Shown: positions 46,093-55,623 of the stretch, piece by piece
How the letters are laid out: every line of letters begins with the position of its first letter
Numbering within the stretch: the stretch's first letter is position 1
DNA from: Emergencia timonensis
GTDB lineage: Bacteria > Bacillota > Clostridia > Peptostreptococcales > Anaerovoracaceae
Reading direction: 5' to 3'
NCBI RefSeq assembly: GCF_900086585.1
Contig: NZ_FLKM01000007.1
Location: forward strand, 62,001 to 126,000
Length of the DNA stretch: 64,000 nt
Translations under genes and position numbers: made by a program
The notes under the pieces: generated by a model
What the model saw: the letters and a program-made list of their open reading frames with translations, nothing else
What the model was told of the DNA's origin: nothing
The model's database searches: none

Positions 46093-47265
46093 ATGAAAGA
46101 TATCACTGTTCTGGACATTCTCAACCTGCCCATCATGGCCAATGCGGAGTTGAAAGCCGGCCAAAGCGGTCTCTCCAACATTGTATCCTATGTAAATGTG
46201 TTGGATAACTACTACGATGAGACAGATCCAGAATCAACGCCGGTAAACTATGGACAAAACTTCTATCTCACTTCTATGTATTATGGTGTCGGCAACGCGC
46301 TTTACGTCGATTCTCTGATGCAGCATTTCGTCGATTTAAAAGTATCGGCAGTCTGTATCATTGATGAATATCTATCCGCCCTTCCGTCCAGCGCCTATGA
46401 AATTGCAGACAAAAACCAGGTGCCTGTAATTTTCATCGACAAAAATACACCTTACGCCTTGATTATTTCCAGCATCATGGAGTTAAAGCTATCCTATCAG
46501 GAGTCAGAGCTGCACGAAAATCTCCTTCATGAGATGATGCTGCCGCATTGTTATGAGGATAGAAAACAGGAAATTATCGGTCAATTAAATCCTAACTTTC
46601 ACAACCGAGTGACAGCCTTCTTCTGTATGAACACGGATCTGTCTAACAACAAAGCTGCAGAGATTTCCAACGGACTGCATCTGCTAAACAAAATACGCAC
46701 CTACAAAACCTCTTTTGCCTGCCAATACAAAAACGGCATGATCATCGTCCGCTCCTATAATACCTCCAAGATGGCGATTCAAACGGATTTGACTGAAGAT
46801 ACGATTCAGTTCATTCGCAGAATGCTGCCCAATGCAATTATCGGTATCAGCGACTCTCTGCCGCTGACGCACTTAGACGAAGCCATTGCGCAGTGCAGCA
46901 CTGCCTCCTTATCCGGCACCCATGACATCAACGGTATCGTTTACTATAGAGATGTCGGCATCAGCAAATTATTGATGAAGCTGGTCTCCCATCCCGACTT
47001 AGAAGAGTATTACCGCAGTCTAATCAAGCCAATTAATGAATATGACAAAAAATACAAGTCAGAGCTGCTGGCAACAATTAAATGCTTTGTGGAATGCAGC
47101 CTCGACCATGTTAAAACCGGTAAACAACTGCATATCCACGAAAATACAGTGAGATACCGACTGAATAAAATAAAAGAGCTCATACCATACGGCAAAAGCT
47201 CTTTAGATTTCAATCAGTCTATTTATTTTCTGTACAAGATATTGAAGATCAAGGAATTGGTGTAG
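46093..47265 (+). CDS. PucR-family transcriptional regulator
   Basis: About 390 residues. The N-terminal PucR domain (KDITVLDILNLPIMANAELKAGQSGLSN) is followed by a GGDEF-like middle and a C-terminal helix-turn-helix (TGKQLHIHENTVRYRLNKIKEL). Such regulators often control catabolic operons for purines, amino acids or peptides. It is divergent from DUF1177-AroM-M29 and upstream of the OPT/DUF917 locus, so it likely controls both. ATG at 46093 is favoured by AAAGGGAG spacing. Confidence 0.9.
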   Translation: MKDITVLDILNLPIMANAELKAGQSGLSNIVSYVNVLDNYYDETDPESTPVNYGQNFYLTSMYYGVGNALYVDSLMQHFVDLKVSAVCIIDEYLSALPSSAYEIADKNQVPVIFIDKNTPYALIISSIMELKLSYQESELHENLLHEMMLPHCYEDRKQEIIGQLNPNFHNRVTAFFCMNTDLSNNKAAEISNGLHLLNKIRTYKTSFACQYKNGMIIVRSYNTSKMAIQTDLTEDTIQFIRRMLPNAIIGISDSLPLTHLDEAIAQCSTASLSGTHDINGIVYYRDVGISKLLMKLVSHPDLEEYYRSLIKPINEYDKKYKSELLATIKCFVECSLDHVKTGKQLHIHENTVRYRLNKIKELIPYGKSSLDFNQSIYFLYKILKIKELV

Positions 47266-47316
47266 ATGAGGCTCTTGTCTCATACACCTTTCTCGGCTTT
47301 GTTATCAAACATGTTT

Positions 47317-48375
47317 CTATTCAGATAGTTCGTTTTCGATTTCCTCAATTGTCGGCAAACTGCTTTTAAATTCTTCTCTCAATATTTTTGTCAGGCCATA
47401 CTGGGCGATTCCTATAGGCTGTGGCATATCATCCAACGCATACTCTGCAACAACATCATCTTTATCTTTACAAATTAAAATGCCTATCGTTTGGTTATCC
47501 TGTTTCATTTTCATATTTTTGTTAACTGCAGTTACATAAAAATTAAGTTTCCCTGCAAATTCAGGTTTAAATTTTTCTGTCTTTAATTCTACGACTATAT
47601 AGCAATGTAACCGCACATGATAAAACAGTAAGTCGATATAAAAGTCGCTTTCACCTACTTTTATATGTACTTGTCTGCCTACATAAGAAAACCCCGTTCC
47701 AAGCTCAAGAAGAAATTGCGTAATCTGGCTTATCAAGGCATCTTCTAGCTCTCTTTCGTTATACTCTTCCTTCAAGGTAAGAAAGTCAAAATTGTAAGGG
47801 TCTTTCAGAGTCTGCTCTGCTAAATCTGATTGTGGCCGTGGTAATTTTACTTGAAAGTTGGTAATTGCTTTTCCTTGGCTTCCATATAAATCGCTATCAA
47901 TCTGATGTTCTAAAACACTTCTGCTCTAATTGTTGTCCATTGTTTTTTGCACATAAAATAACGCTTCATCTATCGACTTGCATTTGTACATAATTCGCTG
48001 GTTATGTCCCCAAGGTATACTTTTCACCATGTTTTCAATGGTTTTTAATTTGCTTACAGCTTGTAAGTCATTTGAACAGTTATGATAGAACTGATACCAA
48101 TAACGAATACTTCTTAAATTCTGCTGAGAAAATCCCGACATTCCAGGAAAAGTTTTCTGTAAATCCTTGCTCATCATGGCGATGAATGAATCTCCCCATT
48201 CCGCATTTTGCTGTTTGTTTACTATATCTCTTCCCAATTCCCAGTATAAGTCCAAGAGTTCATAATTGATTCTAACGGATGCTTTTATCTGGCTTTGTCT
48301 TATTCGATTTTTAATATCATCTATCCAAGCTTTATATTCTTCTGTCATAATAAAGCCTACCTCTCTTGTAGCCAT
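47317..48375 (-). pseudogene. DUF1016/PDDEXK nuclease (YhcG type) with in-frame amber codon
   Basis: A single frame encodes a 352-residue YhcG-like protein: N-terminal DUF1016 domain (INYELLDLYWELGRDIV, GFSQQNLRSIRYWYQFY) and C-terminal PDDEXK nuclease (FYIDLLFYHVRLHCYIVVELK, GKLNFYVTAVN). It is broken only by TAG at 47926-47928. The context NN-stop-SRSVLEHQID matches the family's usual NNWSRSVLxHQI, so a tryptophan TGG has become TAG. The rest (QGKAITNFQVKLPRPQSDL, LKDPYNFDFL) is intact. Either a recent nonsense mutation or suppressed read-through. It sits inside the peptide cluster as an insertion. Confidence 0.88.
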
Positions 48376-48527
48376 TTAATAGTCCTCCTGCTAGTATTTC
48401 CTCTTATTCAAATTCAAATTCACTTCATATATATTTTACCATCATTACAAACCTTTCTCCACAAAAAAATGACCATATTATGCTGCTAATATAATACGGT
48501 CACTTTTCACTTCATAATTTATTGCCT

Positions 48528-50234
48528 CTATTTTTTAAACAAGCCCAGCATAGAGCTAGAGAAATCGCGCAGTGCACAGCCCACCAAGGCGCCGGCGCCG
48601 AGGATGGCAAAAATGCTGTCTCTCTCCGGATTCTTCCTGACGATCAGCCATCTGATCAATATGGCAATCAGAATGACAACGCCCGCCTCTGTCCAGCCTA
48701 CTAAAAATCCAGTAGCAAAGAGAATGCCTGCCTGGTGATTCCCTCCGATCAACTGAATCAGGGCGCCGGGAACAGCCCAAATCGCCAGCCATTTCATGAC
48801 TTCAATGGTGGAACCAGCTTCTATGGTCGACTGGTATACAAAGTTAATCGGTGCAAACATACCTTGACTAAAGTAGCTCTTTGCAAAAATTGCTACCATG
48901 ACGAAGGCAACACCGAAACCCAGCAGTTCTGCAAAATATTGCTGTCTTCTGCCCACCTTTTCCAGTTCCATGTCGGCGCCCTTGCCCCGCAGAATCCAGC
49001 CTGCCTTTAAGTCGTTGCCCATGTCAGAAAATGCCGGTCCGGTGGAGGCCGTGAAGCCAGCCAAAATAGCTAAGGGCAACGTTGGAAAACCGATCATCAT
49101 GCCGATAATCAGAAATAAGAGAGCCGTGGCAAAGCCCGGAAACCATCCCGAGTGCATAGCTGAAACACCGACGATCAGTTCTGAAATCAACGCCGCAACT
49201 GCAGCAAAGACCACCCACGCGATAAACATGCCCACGCCCATCTCATAATACAGCCCCGTAGCAACTGCAAGACCCAGCGCAATGACTAGATACGCGATAA
49301 ATCCTTTTCCTAAGGCGCCTTTCATATCACTGAGACTTGTCCCAAATTGTGCTGCAGCGGAAGTCCCCTTTCCTTCCTTTCTGAACAGGATTTTGGCACA
49401 CTGCAGTAATGAAATGATGCCTGCGCCAATCATAGCGCCGTGTCCCAGATAGGAAAAAGAGACGCTGTCAGCAAAAGAGAAGTCTGAACCAAAGAGATCC
49501 GTTGCAAAATTAGCCGTATGGCCAGCAAAGGTGAGGCTGAATTCATTGGTGGAGAGAAGCCCTTTTATCAGAGAGCCAACGCCAAAAGATCCCATTGCCA
49601 CCAGACTGCCAACCCAGACGACACCGACCAGATCCATAGGAATACCAATCATTGCACCGCCCCAGCCGAATACCGCGCCGACGAGCAACAGCACTGCTCT
49701 CTTTCCCTTATCCGCCATAGCGTAGATGGACTCAGCGACTGCAATGCCCGGAGGCCATGCGCCTTCTGCTGGGAACATGGGGGAACCAAAGGATTTGTAC
49801 AAAATAGTCGCGTCCACAATCGTAGCCAAGGTTGCACCGATGAGCATCGGCACCATCAGCTGCGGCCAGCCCATTATGACAGGAATACCCATTGTGAGAA
49901 ACATGCAGTTAGCCGATGCAAAGGTTGCACCTGAGATTGAGGTCTGTACTAAATTCTGTCTGTGTATGTTTTTAAAACTTTTCAGCCATCTCAAGGGAAT
50001 CTGAGCGACCAGAATTGCAAAGATCGCGCCTACGATAGATGTGTCCGGCGTCGTACCCGTGTGTACCTGCACCTGCAGACCCACAATACAGCCGAGGATA
50101 GAAACAACAATAGACACAATAAGAACCACCGGCTCTATGACTTTTGGCATTTGCGCTGCGGTGATCTTGTGCCTATCCAACTCTTTCTGCTCTTCTAACA
50201 GAATCTCATTCTGTAGATTTTCTTTGTTCATCAT
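48528..50234 (-). CDS. OPT-family oligopeptide transporter
   Basis: About 568 residues with some 14 membrane segments. Family marks include NLVQTSISGATFASANCMFL, FGSPMFPAEGAWPPGIAVAES, and the late AGWILRGKGADMELE. OPT carriers import oligopeptides or metal chelates with protons. It lies between PucR and the divergent DUF917 gene. I use the ATG at 50234, six bases after AAGGAG; earlier ATGs overlap the ribosome site. It likely feeds the M29 peptidase and the other cluster enzymes. Confidence 0.9.
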   Translation of the reverse strand: MMNKENLQNEILLEEQKELDRHKITAAQMPKVIEPVVLIVSIVVSILGCIVGLQVQVHTGTTPDTSIVGAIFAILVAQIPLRWLKSFKNIHRQNLVQTSISGATFASANCMFLTMGIPVIMGWPQLMVPMLIGATLATIVDATILYKSFGSPMFPAEGAWPPGIAVAESIYAMADKGKRAVLLLVGAVFGWGGAMIGIPMDLVGVVWVGSLVAMGSFGVGSLIKGLLSTNEFSLTFAGHTANFATDLFGSDFSFADSVSFSYLGHGAMIGAGIISLLQCAKILFRKEGKGTSAAAQFGTSLSDMKGALGKGFIAYLVIALGLAVATGLYYEMGVGMFIAWVVFAAVAALISELIVGVSAMHSGWFPGFATALLFLIIGMMIGFPTLPLAILAGFTASTGPAFSDMGNDLKAGWILRGKGADMELEKVGRRQQYFAELLGFGVAFVMVAIFAKSYFSQGMFAPINFVYQSTIEAGSTIEVMKWLAIWAVPGALIQLIGGNHQAGILFATGFLVGWTEAGVVILIAILIRWLIVRKNPERDSIFAILGAGALVGCALRDFSSSMLGLFKK

Positions 50235-50381
50235 AACTTTCTCCTTCATCATTTCTGTAACAGCTGTACAAAGTCTCAGAGAAACGCTATGAATTTAATA
50301 TTTTAACTGAGATGATTTTATTATACGATCCGTACCTTTGTCAACAATATTTTTACAATTTCAAATCTTCTTTTTTTACCA

Positions 50382-50410
50382 TTGACTTTTTTCCTTGCAC
50401 AAATTATACT
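50382..50410 (+). promoter_or_regulatory. DUF917 operon promoter
   Basis: TTGACT (50382-50387), 17 bp, TATACT (50405-50410). The shared 13-bp word GTGTAATTCCGGT (50417-50429) begins at about the transcription start, a place where a bound regulator would repress. Confidence 0.65.
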
Positions 50411-50460
50411 ATTGGCGTGTAATTCCGGTACTTTTCATCAAATGAATGGAGGTACTGAAA

Positions 50461-51546
50461 ATGATAATTAATTCTACAGATATTCAAAAGATTGCCGCAG
50501 GCAGTCTGATTCTCGGCGGCGGCGGAGGCGGAAATGTCCAGGAAGGCCTGGATACGGCTGCGAAAGCGTTGCAGATGGGCCAGGTAGAAATTCTGCCTGC
50601 TTCAGATATTTCTAACAAAGACGGTGTCGTTCTGACGATTTCCGGTGTGGGATCACCTGCTTCAGAAAACGCCTTTTACGCAGACGACGTCTATGAAAAA
50701 ATTCTCCACTTTATGCAAACACAATTGGAACAAAATATCATCGGGTTTATACCCTGTGAGATGGGCGGTTCTTCTTCTTTTGAACCGTTTATTCCCGCTG
50801 CGCTTTTAAACCTGCCTGTAATCAACTCAGCCTGCGACGGACGGGCACATCCTTTTGGCATTATGGGTTCCCTGGGTCTTGAAAAGGGAGAGAATCACAC
50901 AATTCAGGCCGGAGCCGGCGGGCGCAAAGAGGATAACACCTATATTGAAATATTAACCATGGGTACCATTGAGGCTACTTCTGATTTAATTCGCAATACA
51001 GCCTCCAAAGCTGGCGGTGCCATTGCTGTAGCCAGAAACCCAATATCACTCACTTGGCTGGAAGAAGCCGGAGCGACAGGTGCTTATGATTTAGCTTATC
51101 AATTGGGAGAAGCCTATCTATCCGGCAGCACGCCGGCGGATAGTCTGAACAAAATAAGCCCTCTCGTCGACGGAACTATCCTCTGCCGTGGAATCGTCAG
51201 AGAGTATACCCTGCATACGGAAAACGCTCTCGATAACGGCCACTTTACAGTCAGTACCGACGGCAGCGACTACAAAATGTATTTTTTCAACGAATATATG
51301 GCCCTTGAAAGGGATAGAACGAGATTACATACTTTCCCTGATTTGCTCCTAACTGTGGACGCAGCCGACGGCCGAATCTTGTCTACTGCAGAAATTGAAA
51401 ACGGTCGGGAAGTAATTGTCTTTGCTGCACCGAAGGAGAAAATGATTCTTGGCAAAGGTCTCCGCTACCGCAGCACCTATCGACGCATCGAAGAGATCTT
51501 AAAAATAGATATGCAGAAATATGTAAGTGATATATTTTTAGATTAA
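50461..51546 (+). CDS. DUF917 family protein (hydantoinase/oxoprolinase-associated type)
   Basis: A 361-residue protein with the DUF917 pattern IAAGSLILGGGGGGNVQEGL, CEMGGSSSFEPFI, LPVINSACDGRAHP and GTIEATSDLIRNTA. Homologues accompany hydantoinase/oxoprolinase or racemase genes; function is unproven. The start at 50461 has GGAGG eight bases upstream. It is followed 17 bp later by an Asp/Glu racemase-like gene, so the two form an operon. Confidence 0.88.
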   Translation: MIINSTDIQKIAAGSLILGGGGGGNVQEGLDTAAKALQMGQVEILPASDISNKDGVVLTISGVGSPASENAFYADDVYEKILHFMQTQLEQNIIGFIPCEMGGSSSFEPFIPAALLNLPVINSACDGRAHPFGIMGSLGLEKGENHTIQAGAGGRKEDNTYIEILTMGTIEATSDLIRNTASKAGGAIAVARNPISLTWLEEAGATGAYDLAYQLGEAYLSGSTPADSLNKISPLVDGTILCRGIVREYTLHTENALDNGHFTVSTDGSDYKMYFFNEYMALERDRTRLHTFPDLLLTVDAADGRILSTAEIENGREVIVFAAPKEKMILGKGLRYRSTYRRIEEILKIDMQKYVSDIFLD

Positions 51547-51563
51547 TCAGGGGAGGCATCGCT

Positions 51564-52283
51564 ATGAAAATCATGTTTCTCATCCCTGTGACTGCGAATT
51601 TTGAGCAAAAGAAAAAAGAGATCGAAGGTTATTTAAAAAAATATATCCGTCCAGACACGAACATCGTGTTTCGGCAGATTTCCAAAGGGTTCCCTTCGAT
51701 AGAAAGTGATCTCCAGGGCATGTTCAACGGCTGTCAGGTCGTAGAAGAGGTCTTGCAGGCAGGCGAAAGCTTCGACGGCATTTACGTCAATTGTTTTGAT
51801 GATCCCGGCGTATATGCCTGCCGTGAACTTGGCCGCCTGCCTGTAATCGGTCCCTATCAATCTGCCCTATCCACGGCCTCTGTCATCGCAGAACGGATCG
51901 GTATCATCACCACGGATAAGGCTGGAATCCTCAGTGAGGAACGTAAGGCTAGGCTGGGCGGCACCGCTAATATCGTCTCTATTCGTCCAGTGAATCTAGG
52001 CGTTTCTGATATCAGAATGGAACAGGAAAGTGTGACAGAACGGCTTCTGCAGCTCTGCCGCGAAATGGCGGACGCAGATCGCGTTACTGCAATCTGTCTG
52101 GGCTGCACCGCCATGTTTTACATCGTGGACGCACTGAGAGAACGTCTGCGGCAGGAGAAAATTTGCGTCAGTATTATCGAACCCATGGCAAACGCCGTCT
52201 CTTTCTTGGAGCGGATGATTCAGCAGAAGCTTGTTAACTATGTGCCGCTGGATACCGTAATTACCCGCCATATTTCTCAATAA
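51564..52283 (+). CDS. Asp/Glu/hydantoin racemase family protein
   Basis: A 239-residue protein of the Asp/Glu racemase superfamily. The two catalytic cysteines are in DGIYVNCFDDPGVY and ICLGCTAMFYIVDAL. It could racemise an amino acid or hydantoin released from the peptide imported by the OPT carrier. GGGGAGG precedes the ATG. Its 3' end overlaps the convergent hydrolase gene by 23 bp. Confidence 0.88.
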   Translation: MKIMFLIPVTANFEQKKKEIEGYLKKYIRPDTNIVFRQISKGFPSIESDLQGMFNGCQVVEEVLQAGESFDGIYVNCFDDPGVYACRELGRLPVIGPYQSALSTASVIAERIGIITTDKAGILSEERKARLGGTANIVSIRPVNLGVSDIRMEQESVTERLLQLCREMADADRVTAICLGCTAMFYIVDALRERLRQEKICVSIIEPMANAVSFLERMIQQKLVNYVPLDTVITRHISQ

Positions 52284-53166
52284 AACCAAAGACAGCGTCC
52301 CAATACAACTGCGGGTTCACAATGTAAGACTCGGCATGACCTGCCCCTTCAATCAGCAGCTTCTCTTTAGGACAGGCGGCGGCCTCATAAACAGTATCCA
52401 GCATAGATGTAGGAACGAAGGTGTCCTTTCCACCGTGAATAAAGAGCATTGGCCGCTCTGCCTTAGCCAGTTGTTTGACTGCAGAAGCTTCTTTAAAAGT
52501 GTAGCCTGCCCTGATTTTGCAAATCAGGCTGGCTGCACTGACCATTGGAAAATAAGGCAGATGGAACAGATATTTCGCTTCGTGGGCCATTTCCTCTTTT
52601 ACAGAGGAATATCCGCAGTCTTCAATAATCAGCTTTACGTTGTCCGGCAGTTTTTCGCCCGCAGTCATCATAACGGCTGCTCCGCCCATGGACAATCCAT
52701 AGAGGATAATCGAGCATCCAGGAAATTGTTCATTCAGCCAGGCAATCCAGTTCAGGATATCGAAGCGGTCGTGCCAACCCATGCCTACGTATTTTCCTTC
52801 GCTCTTTCCGTGGCCCCTGTTATCAGGAAACAGCACATGATATCCCCGCCTATAAAATTCTCCTGCCCTGTACCCCATCTCTTCCGCGCCGCCAGTATAC
52901 CCGTGAATACCGATGACCCAACAGGCAGATGACTCCTCTTGTCTGGCCATTAAGCCTCGAAGTCTGTGGCCGTCAAAAGACCGAATCCATACGGTCTCTA
53001 CCTCTGCCTGATCTAAAACATTTTCCGGGTGCCCTTTCCCGTCGTCCTGATCCCTAAAGATCCTGCTTTTGTCAAAGGACGGGTTTAGGGCCAGGTTATA
53101 TAAAAAGTTGGCGCATACAAATAATGTTATAAGCAAAATCACGATTACTGTGAACAAAATGATCAT
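52261..53166 (-). CDS. membrane-anchored alpha/beta hydrolase
   Basis: A 301-residue hydrolase with one N-terminal membrane helix (IILFTVIVILLITLFVCANFLY). The nucleophile elbow is GLSMGGAAVMM (Ser), with FIHGGKDTFVP (Asp) and GAGHAESY (His); HGYTGGAEEMGY supplies the oxyanion region. It is a YqkD/S33-type esterase or peptidase of unknown substrate. Its ATG overlaps the preceding radical-SAM-like gene's stop (ATGA), so the two are co-expressed. Confidence 0.88.
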   Translation of the reverse strand: MIILFTVIVILLITLFVCANFLYNLALNPSFDKSRIFRDQDDGKGHPENVLDQAEVETVWIRSFDGHRLRGLMARQEESSACWVIGIHGYTGGAEEMGYRAGEFYRRGYHVLFPDNRGHGKSEGKYVGMGWHDRFDILNWIAWLNEQFPGCSIILYGLSMGGAAVMMTAGEKLPDNVKLIIEDCGYSSVKEEMAHEAKYLFHLPYFPMVSAASLICKIRAGYTFKEASAVKQLAKAERPMLFIHGGKDTFVPTSMLDTVYEAAACPKEKLLIEGAGHAESYIVNPQLYWDAVFGFIEKYGG

Positions 53167-54218
53167 TCAAAAACTCCTCTGCATGTCGGTTTCCTTTTAT
53201 AGTATTCCATAAAGCAGTCTGCCTGATACGCACTCAGTAAGGACTGCTCTTTCAGATCCACCCCCGGACAGGACAAGAAACTGCAGGGCTTAATTCGGCC
53301 GTCAGCGCTGAGACTGCAATAATACCTGCCGGCAATACAGCCTCCAGTCATCACGGTATCCTTGCAAAAGTTGATCGTGAGCAGAGGCTTTAACTCTCGG
53401 TACATTTTCGTCAGAGCATAGACCCTATCTTCCTCCCTTTTCAGCGAAGAGAAAAACCAGCAAAATTTTGCACCCCGGCTGATAATGTCGTCAAAGAACG
53501 ATTCCTGGGCAAAATCTTCTGCATCTGATTTGTCGTATGTGCAGTAAACTCCGTAAGGAAGTTTTTTTGCCTTTAAAAGCGCAAAGATGCTGTCCAGCCT
53601 CAGATCTTCTGTTCGGCCCGTCACATGAATAGCCCCTATAAAGTTTTTTACCCGCAGTGCCTGATCTGCAAAATCCTCGTCAATTGCCAAGCCGTTCGTG
53701 AATACCATGAACTGACAATCTGTATGCTTATTGCAGAGGGCAATTACTTCCTCTTTCCGTTCCAGGGGTTCCCTGCCCGTCAGCAAAAACATAAATGTTC
53801 CCAGTTCCTTGGCTTGCTCCATAATGTTGTCCAACTGGTCAAAGGAGAGGCTCGCCCCTTCTTCCGTCTCTCCCAAATCGAAAGCCACGGCCCAAGGAAT
53901 ATTGCAGTGATACTTTTCCTCAGACTCCCTTGCCTGCAGCGCCGCCAGAGCGTTAGCGTTAATGACAAGATTTTCGAACAGCGTCTTTCGGACATCGCCG
54001 TCTATGTCCTGCCATAAGCTGGCCAGCAGCTGATACCAGTTGCTGTTCTTTTCCGCAATGATTTTCCTAAATACTTCCCGCTGTAATGTCAGCACATCCT
54101 CTTTGACGAATTTGTCCACCCATTCCATGAGTTTAGGCATGTTCGTCTCAGGATCTCTGTCAAGATAATTGTACGCCGCTTTTAGTCCCAGTTTCTTCAA
54201 TTCACTTCCAACATTCAT
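53163..54218 (-). CDS. degenerate radical-SAM-family protein lacking the CxxxCxxC cluster motif
   Basis: About 351 residues. Its length and flanks match a common clostridial radical SAM family (N-terminal YNYLDRDPETNMPKLMEWVD; CNIPWAVAFD; LDNIMEQAKELGTFMFLLTG; FTNGLAIDEDFADQALRVKNF; GGCIAGRYYCSLSADGRIKPC). The stretch that should carry CxxxCxxC, between FD (117-118) and LSFDQ, is deleted, leaving LGETEEGAS, and the SAM-contact GGEP is GREP. It therefore cannot bind the catalytic cluster in the usual way. The C-terminal auxiliary cysteines remain. ATG at 54218 fits GAGGAG spacing. A TetR gene lies upstream. Confidence 0.82.
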   Translation of the reverse strand: MNVGSELKKLGLKAAYNYLDRDPETNMPKLMEWVDKFVKEDVLTLQREVFRKIIAEKNSNWYQLLASLWQDIDGDVRKTLFENLVINANALAALQARESEEKYHCNIPWAVAFDLGETEEGASLSFDQLDNIMEQAKELGTFMFLLTGREPLERKEEVIALCNKHTDCQFMVFTNGLAIDEDFADQALRVKNFIGAIHVTGRTEDLRLDSIFALLKAKKLPYGVYCTYDKSDAEDFAQESFFDDIISRGAKFCWFFSSLKREEDRVYALTKMYRELKPLLTINFCKDTVMTGGCIAGRYYCSLSADGRIKPCSFLSCPGVDLKEQSLLSAYQADCFMEYYKRKPTCRGVFE

Positions 54219-54362
54219 ATCATCCAACTCCTCATTTTTACCCTATATTTCGATCTTATCATATAGGCAAGCTGGCTTTTCCTCAATAGACAAAGAAAAA
54301 GACGTGCAACATTTTGTGACACGCCAACTTGATTGTATAAAATTCTTACAGATGCATAAACG

Positions 54363-54917
54363 TTATTTCGCAAACTTGTCTAAAGTCCCTTCCATCGTTC
54401 CATCTATGACCAAAAAGAACTTGTCGATATCACCCTTATAGCCTTCATTCATGCCGTCAGAAACCCATTCTGTAATGATGCCTACAAGACCAAAGGTAAA
54501 TACGTTGACCACGAAGTCCAGATCTTGTTTTTCGATGCGCTTGCCCTCTGCAAAGGTCTGGGCAATGTCAGCAATGGCCGGTCTCGCCAGATTCTGCATG
54601 AACTTCTCAAGCTGTCTGCGATTTACCGAGTAAAAGGTATTCATGATAAAAGATTTATCATCCAGCAGTCGGTCCATCAGCGCCTCTATGCTCTCTTTCC
54701 AGTCCCTGCCTTCTACACAGCTGTTCATGAACTTCTTCGCTTCTTCTGTAAAAATCCACTCCACCAAATCGTAGACATCGTGAAAGTGATAGTAAAAGGT
54801 CTGCCTGTTCACACCGCAGTCGTCGGTGATATCCTTTACCGTTATCTTATCCAAGGTTTTCTTTTCCAGCAGCTTCTTAAGGGATGCTGCCAAGGCTTTT
54901 TCTGTCAAAAGAGACAT
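54363..54917 (-). CDS. TetR-family transcriptional regulator
   Basis: A 184-residue regulator with N-terminal helix-turn-helix (ITVKDITDDCGVNRQTFYYHFHDVYDLVEWIF). The C-terminal ligand domain resembles the DhaS/TetR_C_8 type. It lies 145 bp upstream of the degenerate radical-SAM gene on the same strand and may control that gene and the hydrolase. GGGAGG precedes the ATG. Confidence 0.92.
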   Translation of the reverse strand: MSLLTEKALAASLKKLLEKKTLDKITVKDITDDCGVNRQTFYYHFHDVYDLVEWIFTEEAKKFMNSCVEGRDWKESIEALMDRLLDDKSFIMNTFYSVNRRQLEKFMQNLARPAIADIAQTFAEGKRIEKQDLDFVVNVFTFGLVGIITEWVSDGMNEGYKGDIDKFFLVIDGTMEGTLDKFAK

Positions 54918-54941
54918 AATCGCTTCCTCCCATCTTTTACA

Positions 54942-55610
54942 TTAAGTTACATGATACAGTACAAATTGATTCTTATAAAATTCAATCAGCCCTTCCTCCT
55001 TCATCTTAGAAAGTTCCCTCGACAAAGCGCTTCTCTCTACAGACAGATAATCCGCCAGCTGCTGCCTGTTAAAGGGAATTTTAATCTCCCGTTTCCCCTG
55101 CCTGCTGCTCTCATCAGAGAGATAGGATACCAGTTTCTCTCTGATAGATTTCCTGGACAGGTGGGCCATTTTTCTAGTCAGCATCAAATTCTTCTGCGCC
55201 ATGACACGCAGCATATTCTTGATAATTATATTATGAAAAGTACAATTTGATGAGCAGGTAGTCAACATCTTATCAATTGAAAAAAATGCAGCCTCCGTCG
55301 GTTGCACTGCCACTACGGCGATACTCTGGTATTCGTCCGCCAATACGGCATAAACCTCGTCAAAGATATCTCCCGCTCCAACCTCGGTCAGAATCTCCCG
55401 GTTACCGAGAAAATCTTCTCTGATGATATGGAGCTGGCCGCTGACGACAAGACCCACACCCTTGGCCCGCTCTCCCTGGTGGATGACGAATTCGTCTCTG
55501 TCATAACGAGATAGCTTTACATCAAAGCAGCTGATCACTCGTTCCAAGTCTTCTTCCTTTATATCCCAAAAGAGGACAGATTTTTTCATCGCATCGCAAA
55601 CTTTTTTCAT
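54942..55610 (-). CDS. Crp/Fnr-family regulator
   Basis: About 222 residues: a cyclic-nucleotide-type sensor barrel (VKLSRYDRDEFVIHQGERAKGVGLVVSGQLHI, EVGAGDIFDEVYAV) and a C-terminal winged helix (IPFNRQQLADYLSVERSALSRELSKMKEEGLI). No N-terminal Fe-S cysteine cluster like FNR is seen. It is divergent from a 4Fe-4S protein gene with a perfect palindrome in between, an arrangement like clostridial HcpR-type nitrosative-stress regulators. The ATG at 55610 follows AGAGGAG. Confidence 0.9.
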   Translation of the reverse strand: MKKVCDAMKKSVLFWDIKEEDLERVISCFDVKLSRYDRDEFVIHQGERAKGVGLVVSGQLHIIREDFLGNREILTEVGAGDIFDEVYAVLADEYQSIAVVAVQPTEAAFFSIDKMLTTCSSNCTFHNIIIKNMLRVMAQKNLMLTRKMAHLSRKSIREKLVSYLSDESSRQGKREIKIPFNRQQLADYLSVERSALSRELSKMKEEGLIEFYKNQFVLYHVT

Positions 55611-55623
55611 TTTTTCTCCTCTA

